14,783 bases of DNA from Thalassiosira profunda. Its lineage: Eukaryota > Bacillariophyta > Thalassiosirophyceae > Thalassiosirales > Thalassiosiraceae. The translations under genes and the position numbers were made by a program. Shown piece by piece: positions 7,510 to 14,783 of this stretch. The stretch covers positions 1 to 14,783 of the forward strand of contig JALLAP010003918.1 in NCBI GenBank assembly GCA_036939355.1, given 5' to 3'. The notes beneath the pieces are model-generated. The model made no database searches. It saw nothing but the letters and a program-made list of their open reading frames with translations, and was not told the DNA's origin. Each line of letters begins with the position of its first letter. Position 1 is the stretch's first letter.

Positions 7510-10175
7510 ATGGCATCCTCCCCCGGCGGCGGAGGCGGCGGCGGCGCCCGCCCACAACGCCGGGCGGCCTCGCCCTCGTCGGCGGAGGAGTCCCCGCCGC
7601 GTTCCTCGTGGGCCGACCTCCTGTCCGCCCCGTCCGCGTGGCTCTCCTCGCCCGCGTCGGCGGCGGGCTGCGGCTGCCTGACCCAGGTGGACGACGACGG
7701 CGGCTGGCAGGAGATAGTGGAGGACGCCGCCGACGAGGACATCGCGCCCTCCGCGGCCGCCGAGCCAGATACTGCGCTCAACGTGAGCCTCGTCGACGAC
7801 GACGAGGGCTCGGCGTGCGACGATGCGGGAGACGGGCGCGGGGGCGCGGACGATGGCGCGTCCGTCCGGGAGAGGACGGCGTCGTGCACTCAGAGCGACA
7901 TCCTCGAGGGCATGGAGGTGGCGACGGGCGAATGCTGTCCGATCTGCCTCGAGGATATGGCGACGGCGGACGTGCTGTATCCCATCGCGTGCCCCGGCGC
8001 CTGCAGGTGAGCAGCTTTGTCAACATTGCTGTTTGCTATCATATCTTGTGCTCATTTCTGCGTGGCATACTCATACCATTCCTCCTCTCCTCTGATTTGC
8101 AACCTCAATTTGCAGATACAACTTCTGCGTCAACTGCATGTCCGCCCTCCTCCGCTCCTCCCGGGACGACTACCAGCTCGCCAGCGACGGCAGCCGCCGC
8201 CTCAAGGTCCACCTGAAGTGCCCCAACTGCCGCTACGACATCTCGGGCGTCATCGAGGAGGTCATCCGGTTGCGGCGCGAGGCGTTTGCCGAGCCCGAGG
8301 AGGCCGATTTGTCTACATCTCGTGTCCAAGAGCAAGCAAATGCTCCTGCGTCGGTGCTTCTTCCGGTGGCTCCGTCGGCGGTGCCTCCCCGCCTCAAGAA
8401 TCGATCGGGGGCGCCCCGACCAGTCCGGGAGAAGAGATGGGATGAGCTGGCGGATGAGGTCGAATCGATGCCGGTGCCCTCGGGGGTGCGGGATCGCGCG
8501 CTGGCTTTGCAGGGAGGGCTGCTACAGGATGACGCCTTATCCAAGAGCTTCTCCGTGGCGGAAAGCGAGCTCAAATCGTCTCGCTTCGGCAGGAGGTCGT
8601 CGCGCACGCATCGTCGTGCCCGTTCGTTCGAAACGCCCTCTCGATCTACACCCAAGGTCAAGAAGGCCTCTCCCCGGTCCGTGATGGACTTGGCCGGTGC
8701 CTACACGGACAATCCAGAACGCCAAGCACATTCTGCGCCGCAAGAGAAGACTCTCGAGGGCATCAACTGCGGTGGCGGCTTTCTCTCGTTCGCCAACGCC
8801 ATCGAGTTGGGCTGGTGCTGCTTCGACAGCAGTGGCGTGGATGCCCACAGCGTGAGCATCCGAGACGATCGCTCGGTGGTTTCCAGGGTGGAGGGCAGGG
8901 ATGGCTGCGGTGGCTACGTCGATTACAGGTAAGGTTTTATGTGCAACGGACGAGATCGAGTGAGCATTTGCCTGGATCTGATGACATGTCTTCTCTAACC
9001 TTTGAAACAGCGGCATCTACCATCCTTGCACCAGTCGCGGCAAGTCGGCCGAGGTGGACGGAACGTGTCAAGGATGCATCTTTCGACGAGGCATGTACGT
9101 TGCTGAAGATACCAAGGTGCACGAAGATGAAGAGGAGCTCTTTTATGATAGCGACCCTGGTCAGCATTATGCCATCGGCTCTTGGACCAGGCGAGTGGCG
9201 TCGAAGAATCCAAGTCCAAGCGACGACGACTCGTCCGCCAGCGCACCTGATACGTCGCAAGGCACGAGCGGAGGCTCAGGTTCCTCCCGTCGACGATCGA
9301 AGTCGGTTCAATGGAAGCCTGGGAGGAGGAAATCGCGTGCCAGGTCGAGCAGTGGCGAGGCTTCTAGCCCGAAGAGACCGCCTACCCCACTTCCCACACA
9401 AGACGAAGCCGGCCTTGTTACACCTGAGCGGAGAACCCAAGGCGAAGAGCAACCTCGGAGCGTAACGCAGGAGGATCAGCAAGCCTACCTGTACGACTAT
9501 TTCTCGCGCAACGACAACGCGGGCGCCAGTCCCATGAAGACGGGGATCTGTTCAACGCGAGAGGAGGACGCCGGGCAGTACGTCCAGGAGGCCCTGAACA
9601 GCAAATGGAAGCTCCGATGGCACGTCAACATTGCCGGTGGCATCGGATGTCTCCCGCCCAAAACGAGCGAGGTGTGGATCGAACGGGGGTACCGTCTCAA
9701 CCGACTGGAGATCGTCGAACCCAAGTTGATGTGGCGAGAGCTGGCCCAGCCGAATCTCTACGAGGCCCACCAGCTGGGAGGCTCGACCCTGCGCCCGTAC
9801 CGAGTCAGCCTCTTCGCACTGAGACGAATCCTCCGCGTGGCGAGTGCGGCCGACTTGGAGGCCGTTACTGCCCAGGCATCCAGCCGGGCGAGGCAACATG
9901 CACACAAGAAAACCTCCCTGCCAGCGTTTGCGAAACCGGACTGTCTCATCCTCGTGTGCTCGAGCCTCGGGGACAACTACATCTTCGAAGCTTCCTGTGC
10001 CGAAGAGCGAGACCACATCGTCCATTTGTGGAAGATGGCGACTGCGCGTCTCGTCTCGCATGCGGTTGTGGGCAATGGCAATTTGATGATTGATGAATAC
10101 TTTAATGAAGGCTTCATCCCCGGAGGCGCAGACGTGTCTCTCGTGAATGCAGCAGATGACGAGGTAGATCTCTAA
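7510..10175 (+). CDS. C4C4 (all-cysteine) RING-finger protein with possible PH-like C-terminal domain
   Basis: Likely E3 ubiquitin ligase; target unknown. Exons are 7510-8006, 8116-8928 and 9011-10175. Introns of 109 and 82 bases are GT-AG and both phase 2; the protein is 824 aa. The N-terminus is Gly/Pro/Ser- and acid-rich and disordered-looking. The RING spans about 143-204: C143-x2-C146-x14-C161-x3-C165-x4-C170-x2-C173-x27-C201-x2-C204. The usual zinc-binding His is absent and eight Cys are present, as in the CNOT4 type of RING. Intron 1 splits the RING between C165 and Y167, and splicing is needed to complete it. Residues 205-430 are basic, Ser-rich and low complexity. A conserved-looking block follows (DGCGGYVDYSGIYHPCTS, residues about 428-445), with CQGC and FRRGMYV downstream. 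Residues about 636-800 alternate beta-like strands and end in an amphipathic helix with Trp (HIVHLWKMA), resembling a PH fold. The PH suggestion is weak; the RING is firm. Confidence 0.82.
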
Positions 10176-10246
10176 GGCTTAATTTAAGAGATCAGCTACT
10201 GCATTAGCTGTTTTACTGCCGTCTGTTGCGTTGCCGTCATCCCAAG
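10176..10246. other. 71-base tail-to-tail spacer with a small hairpin
   Basis: The stop codons of the RING and MgtE genes are only 71 bases apart, so their 3' UTRs almost certainly overlap as antisense transcripts. At 10193-10210 a perfect 6-base inverted repeat (CAGCTA / TAGCTG) with a 6-base loop is followed by TTTTA. It may be chance. In a eukaryote it should not be read as a bacterial-style terminator. Confidence 0.4.
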
Positions 10247-11656
10247 TCAACGTAAACCATCGTCGGACCCCGCTCCTCCGCTGGCCCCAGAATCCTCCGA
10301 CTGGAATATCGCAAAGCTCAGGACAAAGGAGCTGACGCCCACTGTTACCAGTACGCCCAAAATGTCCATCACGACCTGGATCGTTGTGCTGGAATGAGCT
10401 GGATCAATCCCAACCTTCTTCATCCCCAAGGGCAACGTACTGCCAATGGCCACACTGATCGCAACAATGGCGCAGACGCTGGCTGTCACGGCAATTGTCT
10501 CGCCCCAGGGAGTGCGGAATATCAACGCCCGGATGAACCCCGTCAGGCCTAGCAACGCACTCAGACTCAATGCCATTTTCGCCTCCTGCACCAGGAAGGG
10601 CTTCATCGTGTGCCGATTCAACGTCCCGAGGGCCAACGAGCGTATGACGCGGACCGACGCCTGGTTCCCCGCATTTCCGCCCGCGCCCACGAGCATGGTG
10701 AGGAATTGCACGATGACCATGTGGCTCTGCAAAAAGTTTTGGTTGTATTGTATGATGAAGGAGGAGCACGATTGGAGGACGAGAAGTCCGATGAGCCACC
10801 CCCCGCGCTCCTTGATTTGCTCTTTCAGCGATGGGAAGTCGTTGGAAGGTGACGCTATCACGGAGCACGGCGATCCTGGCGCGTTCCGGGACATGTGCTT
10901 TCCGTGGCTGCTGTCGTCGTCTATGAGGCTGTCGCTTTCGGACTGATCGTCTGTCGTGCTGGTTTCTAAATGTACACTGGTAAACCTCCCCGCTTCTTCG
11001 TCGCCGTGATCATCTATCGACAACGCCTGAACGTATCTCCCGCCCCCATCCGACGATCGTTTGGTCCCCTTCAATTTGGGGAAAGGGGATTTGTTGCGCT
11101 GTTCCCTCGCTCCAACTTCCAAGGGAGGTGGGTCGAATTGTCTCCGGTGCGGATTGTGCATCTCCACGCGCGGCTTATTGCTGGCGAGTGGCGTGGCTTC
11201 ACTGTCTATTATATCGGAGGCCTTGGCCTTCATGAGGCTTTGCCGTCTATTTGGGGTTGGCAGAGAGTCGTAGGAAGAAGATGCGTTGATGGGCTCGGCA
11301 CTGCTGGCGTTGCTCCCGCTGCGAAACACGCGGCGATGGTGCAGCCCGCTGTGCGAGGGCGACGCATCGTTTCCATCCAGGGATGACGATCGGACCCTCA
11401 CCAGTTCCGATGGCAACATCGCTCCGTTTCGCTCTTTGGCGTGGAGAGCGCCATCGAGCGACGTCGCACATGACGCCCTCGTCTCCTCGACCTCCTTGTG
11501 ATGATGTTTTGCAACGGCCTCTCGTTCGTTCGTCAGCTCCTGCACCTGGGATTGCAGCTGTCGATTTTGCTCGCGTAGGCGGTGCAGCTCCTGTTGCAAA
11601 TCGGCCGCGGGGGTATCGGCGGAGGCCTCCATTGCAGCTGGGACAGATGGGGCCAT
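10247..11656 (-). CDS. MgtE/SLC41-type divalent-cation (Mg2+) transporter, single membrane module
   Basis: Membrane channel/transporter predicted to move Mg2+ or similar divalent cations. Intronless, 469 aa. Residues 17-60 form a heptad-rich coiled coil (LQQELHRLREQNRQLQSQV). Residues 65-275 are polar, Ser/Asp-rich and probably cytosolic and disordered. The MgtE membrane domain follows with about five helices: 286-303, 312-330, 360-380, 386-409 and 427-451. The signature GAGGNAGNQASVRVIRSLALG is at 324-344. The second signature, LPLGMKKVGIDPA, at 408-420 is followed by the TM5 acidic residue D431 in MDILG. In bacterial MgtE an Asp in this helix lines the Mg2+ pore. The bacterial N and CBS regulatory domains are absent, and there is one membrane module instead of the two of animal SLC41, so a homodimer is expected. 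The start is the first Met, 269 bases from the divergent FKBP start. Organelle or plasma-membrane location cannot be told. Confidence 0.9.
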   Translation of the reverse strand: MAPSVPAAMEASADTPAADLQQELHRLREQNRQLQSQVQELTNEREAVAKHHHKEVEETRASCATSLDGALHAKERNGAMLPSELVRVRSSSLDGNDASPSHSGLHHRRVFRSGSNASSAEPINASSSYDSLPTPNRRQSLMKAKASDIIDSEATPLASNKPRVEMHNPHRRQFDPPPLEVGAREQRNKSPFPKLKGTKRSSDGGGRYVQALSIDDHGDEEAGRFTSVHLETSTTDDQSESDSLIDDDSSHGKHMSRNAPGSPCSVIASPSNDFPSLKEQIKERGGWLIGLLVLQSCSSFIIQYNQNFLQSHMVIVQFLTMLVGAGGNAGNQASVRVIRSLALGTLNRHTMKPFLVQEAKMALSLSALLGLTGFIRALIFRTPWGETIAVTASVCAIVAISVAIGSTLPLGMKKVGIDPAHSSTTIQVVMDILGVLVTVGVSSFVLSFAIFQSEDSGASGGAGSDDGLR

Positions 11657-11925
11657 TTATCGCGCGTAGGGCTCAGCATTCAGCGGGCTCAGCCCACATG
11701 GTCCACCTCATCTCACCTCGCTCGAGGCAAGCAAGCCAGCAAAAAAAAAATAGCAGGGCACGCACGCACGACGCACACGCACAACCGACGATAGATCGGC
11801 CCCGCCCCGCCGCGCCGCCGCCACGCCGCCCCGCCAGCTCCGCACCCTTCCGCACCGCGCGGGAACCCTCTCCATCCGCTCGCCCCGCCCACGCCGCCGT
11901 CCCAACCCCGTCGCCCACTGCCACG
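11657..11925. promoter_or_regulatory. Head-to-head promoter region, MgtE / FKBP
   Basis: These 269 bases must hold both promoters. A run of ten A's at about 11741-11750 separates the MgtE side from a G-poor, CCGCC/CGCCCC-rich leader (about 11795-11920) before the FKBP ATG. The FKBP frame is open through this region back to 11383, but the composition and the signal peptide position argue that it is 5' UTR. No TATA box was recognised. Confidence 0.5.
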
Positions 11926-12630
11926 ATGAGCCCCCCGCGCAGCATCCTCGCCGTCCTCTCCGCGGCGTGCTTCCTCCTAGCCGCAGTGTCCGCCACCGAC
12001 GAGGAGGGCACAAAGTATCTGGAGGAGAAATCCAAGGAGGCCGGCGTGGTGACGCTGCCGAGCGGCCTGCGCTACAAAGTCCTGGAGAAGGGATCGGGCG
12101 CCTTCCACCCGACGGCCGACAGCCCTTGTTTGTGTCACTATGCGGGAACTCTCATCGATGGCACGGAGTTTGATTCGTCGTATTCGAGGGGCAGCCCCAC
12201 GACGTTTGCGCCCAACCAAGTAATTTCTGGGTGGACAGAAGCCATGCAGCTGATGGTAGAGGGGGACAAATGGGAGCTGTCAATCCCATCGGAGATGGCC
12301 TACGGGGCCAATGGCTCGCCTCCAAAAATTCCGGGTGATTCCGCCTTGGTTTTTATTATTGAGATGATTACTATCCAAGGAGAAAAGACAATTGCATTGA
12401 AATGCAACCCATCGACGCTCGAGGACTGCGACGATCGGATGAAGAAGTATGTGGAAAAGGCGAAGACAAAGTTTGGCGGGGACGGCGACGAATTGGACGA
12501 GGAGATCGAGAGGTTGCAAAAAATGAGCGGCAGTGGCGGGATGAAGGAGGAGCTGCTGACGTGGATCGACACCCGGATCTTCATCCTGCAGCAAATGCTT
12601 GGGAGTGCCAATGCAAAGGAGGAGCTCTAG
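11926..12630 (+). CDS. Secretory-pathway FKBP-type peptidyl-prolyl cis-trans isomerase, C-terminal KEEL
   Basis: Catalyses cis-trans isomerisation of Xaa-Pro bonds, presumably on folding secretory proteins in the ER lumen. Intronless, 234 aa. A signal peptide lies at about 1-23 (hydrophobic ILAVLSAACFLLAAVSA with a cleavable VSA end). The FKBP domain is at about 45-152 and keeps the active-site residues: Y72 (CHYAG), F82-D83, V99-I100, W103 (QVISGWTEAM), Y126 (AYGANGSPP) and F143 (LVFIIEM). A charged helical extension (about 168-234) contains EELDEEIERLQKM-like heptads and ends in K-E-E-L, a KDEL-related retention signal also found on ERp72. The start is the ATG directly before the signal peptide (context gccacgATGAGC). 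The same frame is open upstream to 11383, but using it would bury the signal peptide. Enzyme and compartment are well supported; retention by KEEL is inferred. Confidence 0.93.
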   Translation: MSPPRSILAVLSAACFLLAAVSATDEEGTKYLEEKSKEAGVVTLPSGLRYKVLEKGSGAFHPTADSPCLCHYAGTLIDGTEFDSSYSRGSPTTFAPNQVISGWTEAMQLMVEGDKWELSIPSEMAYGANGSPPKIPGDSALVFIIEMITIQGEKTIALKCNPSTLEDCDDRMKKYVEKAKTKFGGDGDELDEEIERLQKMSGSGGMKEELLTWIDTRIFILQQMLGSANAKEEL

Positions 12631-12796
12631 CGGAAATGCATTGTCGGCCCCCTATCTAGTATCAGGTGAATCGAACAGGTTCGTTATTGTTTATCAAACA
12701 GATTCGGTATCAAACAGTCTCTTCGCTGCTATGAATATGAATTGTGTATCTTGCGTGGGTGTCTTGCATGTGGCTTGAATGAAGCGATGCTTTTGT
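12631..12796. repeat. 166-base tail-to-tail spacer with a short direct repeat
   Basis: Spacer between the FKBP and CAP stops. The 10-mer TATCAAACAG occurs at 12692-12701 and again at 12708-12717 (16-base period). Just upstream, CGAAC-AG-GTTCG at 12672-12683 is a perfect short inverted repeat. These may sit in the 3' UTRs. No canonical AATAAA was seen. Confidence 0.5.
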
Positions 12797-14064
12797 CTAT
12801 CCAGAGATCTCGTCTCCGCAGGTACTGTCGTTCATCAACATTGGTTTCAGCCACCATTTGCCGCCATTTCCTTTGTACCGGGACATGTTGCAATTGCCTG
12901 GCTTCGAGTAGCGGCACACTTGAGCGTGGCATTTGCCGCCTTGGTACGATCGCACAGCGTCTGCACACCCAACATATTTGGAAGCGCGCCAGATTACCTG
13001 CGTCAAGTGGCCGTTCTCGGGATAGCTCAAACTTGCTTCTCCTTCGACGAATCCTGCAAGTGGCAAAGCGAAGTGAGCATAATGCATGCATCTGTTTGCA
13101 ATCTGCTGCGGTGTAGCACTCACGCGAAAGAATGTTCTCGGTTGTTCTCCTCCCACTGGAACTGCCCCAGCCATAATTGAGGGCGATGTTTTCTCCATGC
13201 TGGCCATCGGGATCGTGTTCTAGATCGCAGTCTTCGGCCAATTTTTCAGCCCAAACTTTGGATTCGTCCTTCAACGCTTCGCTCCATTGCAGCGGAGCGT
13301 AGCTTTTCCCGTATCGCTCGTGCCTGAAGATGCACACGAGATAGAATGTATTCATATGAGATACTGTGACGCAAAAATGTAGGTGGTATCGTAGACTGTA
13401 ATACTCACCACTCCCTTCGGCGTGTGTTGTGACTGGCAAGCCACTGCTCATCCCTCTGCGTCATACCTCCTCCATCTCCTGTCTTTGCATCGAAAGGAGG
13501 GGCATCCTTCCGAGGCACGGTGAAGGTATGTCCCCGCCTCGCCCAGTTTTCATCGTCCTCGGGAGAGGAGAAGATCTTCTTTCGATCGAGGTACCCAGCG
13601 TACGATCCCTGACCGAACGAGCAGCACATGCCATCCTTAAACAAATCGTTCATAATGAACCGATAGGTTCCTGGCGGCAGACAGTATCCCCCGACGTATC
13701 GCTGCCGCTTGTCGTATTTTGTGCCTTGTGGTGGTCCGGAGTACAGCTCCTTCGGGCCCTTGTTCGTGTTGCGCAGCAGTCGCCAAGAATTCTCGAAACC
13801 ATAGGTGTCTGTGGTGATATCACAGATTAGGTATGATTCGCCAGCGTCGCATTTTTTGGAGGACAGGGCTCGTTGCGCCGTTGGATCGTCGAGCGACGAC
13901 AACTCCACAATTGGCCCTAACTCATCGATGCCGGCATTATCGCGCCTAGCCCTCAACATTGGGCGCGTTCCGTCTTCCTCTCCCTCTGAAGCGGCCATCG
14001 GCGGAGCCGCCGACGCATGCCCGACCACCAAGAGGAGCACCGTAAACAAACAGAGGGGTCTCAT
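12797..14064 (-). CDS. Secreted CAP/SCP (PR-1-like) protein with an N-terminal beta-rich GxCC-core domain
   Basis: Predicted secreted or cell-surface protein, 370 aa. Exons on the minus strand are 14064-13409, 13323-13124 and 13053-12797. Introns of 85 and 70 bases are GT-AG, phases 2 and 1. Signal peptide: MRPLCLFTVLLLVVGHASA (1-19). Residues about 72-184 form a domain common in marine microbial and diatom secreted proteins (from memory): TDTYGFENSWRLL, YCLPPGTYRFIMND, KDGMCCSFGQGSYAGY. The CAP domain (about 207-345) follows: WLASHNTRR; HDPDGQHGENIA (H255, E263); the GHLTQVIW signature (H300); and QVCRYSKPGNCN. The acidic residue of the cavity tetrad is probably in FVEGE (about 289-291). The exon joins restore REWHERYG and ILSRFVEG, both needed for a continuous CAP fold. 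An upstream in-frame Met at position 14208 adds 48 polar residues in front of the signal peptide, so 14064 is preferred. CAP assignment is firm; biological role unknown. Confidence 0.9.
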
Positions 14065-14662
14065 CGTCAACACGTGAAATGCCTCTACTACTGTTCCTGT
14101 CGGTGCCTCTTCGCTCGGTGGCCGCGGCACATGTTGTGGCTGGCCAGCGAGGTTAGAGGCGCGGCGCCCTCTCCGCGATGAGTCACCGCGACCATTGTTC
14201 GCCTGCACAAACGAGGATTATTTGTTGCAAAGAGGAAAAAAATTGGCGACCACAAAAGTCACACAGTCGCATCTCCTACGTTGGATCTAGTAGGATTAGT
14301 AGACAGGGTACCGCATTGCTTCCGAAATGAAAAAACTTGCTACTTGGGCTGCGCCAGCGAACTGCCCCCCCCACTCGCGGTGGCAAGCGTTGGGTCCGCC
14401 GACGAAATTTTCACAGCATTCACAGCCTCTGAATACTCACATGGTTGCTGGCTCAATTTTTATCTGTCGTCAAGTCCTCCTGAATTTTTGTTGACATCAT
14501 CTTTTGGTGAGGGAGCTTGGATGTGAGGGCGGGCTAGCTGGGTGATGTGAGAGCGTGTGTTGTTGTTTGTTTGCGTTTGCCAAGAGATGCGCGGAAAGGT
14601 CACGCAGGCACATTCATAATACGAAAAGAAGCGCTGCGATTGCAACTCTTGCATATGCCAAG
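14065..14662. promoter_or_regulatory. Head-to-head intergenic region, CAP / last gene
   Basis: About 598 bases lie between divergent starts, with the CAP leader probably in the left part (its frame is open to 14208). The centre is AT-richer, with poly-A (14235-14241) and poly-T runs. It is followed by a GT-rich stretch (about 14535-14580, including TGTTGTTGTTTG) upstream of the last gene. TTGCAA hexamers lie at 14225 and 14640. No RNA gene was recognised. Confidence 0.45.
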
Positions 14663-14783
14663 ATGGCCGCGCCCCAAGTCCACGTGATCCCCCCGGACAG
14701 CCCCCGCCTCGAGACCATCGAGCGGTCCGACGACCAGCGCCGCGACGGCGCCGGGCCGTGCGGCATCAGCTGGTGCGAGGTGG
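14663..14783 (+). CDS. N-terminus of an unrecognised protein, cut by window end
   Basis: The ATG at 14663 has a strong context (gccaagATGGCC) and opens a frame that runs to the edge, giving 40 residues that begin MAAPQVHVIPPDSPRLETIE and end in GISWCEV. Composition switches sharply at this ATG to GC-rich coding with C/G third positions, like the 5' ends of the neighbouring genes. It also continues the strict strand alternation of the window. No family can be named from this fragment. Confidence 0.6.
   Translation, partial: MAAPQVHVIPPDSPRLETIERSDDQRRDGAGPCGISWCEV

Noticed and set aside
10193..10214. Hairpin plus T-run read as an intrinsic terminator
   Set aside because: The host is a eukaryote with spliceosomal introns, and the 6-base stem is weak.
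11383..11925. Upstream in-frame extension of FKBP (about 180 residues)
   Set aside because: It overlaps the 5' end of MgtE, is Pro/Arg/Ala-rich, and would bury the signal peptide. The ATG at 11926 is preferred.
14065..14208. Longer CAP start at 14208
   Set aside because: It adds 48 polar residues before a textbook signal peptide that begins at its own Met (14064).
1..14783. tRNA, rRNA, CRISPR array, transposon or viral genes
   Set aside because: Non-coding spans were scanned by eye for tRNA box B-like sequence, regular repeats and transposase/integrase motifs, and nothing was found. A tRNAscan or Infernal run was not possible.

Overview
This is nuclear DNA from a compact, intron-bearing eukaryote. 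Genes sit 70-600 bases apart. Introns are short (70-109 bases) with ordinary GT(A/G)AG donors and (C/T)AG acceptors. The families are eukaryotic: REV1, a p62/NBR1-like autophagy receptor, a luminal FKBP and a CAP-domain secreted protein. The best guess is a marine microalga of the diatom/stramenopile kind, based on intron size, gene spacing and the secreted beta-rich domain with a G-x-C-C core in the CAP gene. That taxonomic call is inference.

Layout, left to right: REV1 translesion polymerase (-, 1-3053, C-terminus beyond the window); ZZ-PB1-ZZ-UBA autophagy-receptor-like protein (+, 3454-5730); YjjX-family inosine/xanthosine triphosphatase (-, 6084-6939); all-cysteine RING protein with a possible PH-like C-terminus (+, 7510-10175); MgtE/SLC41-type divalent-cation transporter (-, 10247-11656); secretory-pathway FKBP ending in KEEL (+, 11926-12630); secreted CAP/SCP protein (-, 12797-14064); and the first 40 codons of an unrecognised gene (+, 14663 to the window end). 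Strands alternate perfectly over eight genes. This gives four head-to-head promoter regions (about 400, 570, 269 and 598 bases) and three tail-to-tail junctions (about 353, 71 and 166 bases).

The genes do not form one pathway. Two have genome- or nucleotide-maintenance roles (REV1 and the NTP house-cleaning enzyme), two are probably in protein quality control (the autophagy receptor and the RING protein), two enter the secretory pathway (FKBP and CAP), and one is a membrane transporter. No mobile element, CRISPR array, tRNA or rRNA was seen.

Two spots look like assembly or sequence faults that break good genes. In REV1, a perfect 72-base duplication flanks a single N, and collapsing it restores one continuous frame. 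Near the start of the autophagy-receptor gene, one missing base separates the only credible ATG from the ZZ-domain frame. The most interesting biology is the receptor's domain order (a zinc finger before PB1, no evident FW domain, a candidate LIR and a UBA), the C4C4 RING protein, and the bacterial-type NTPase.
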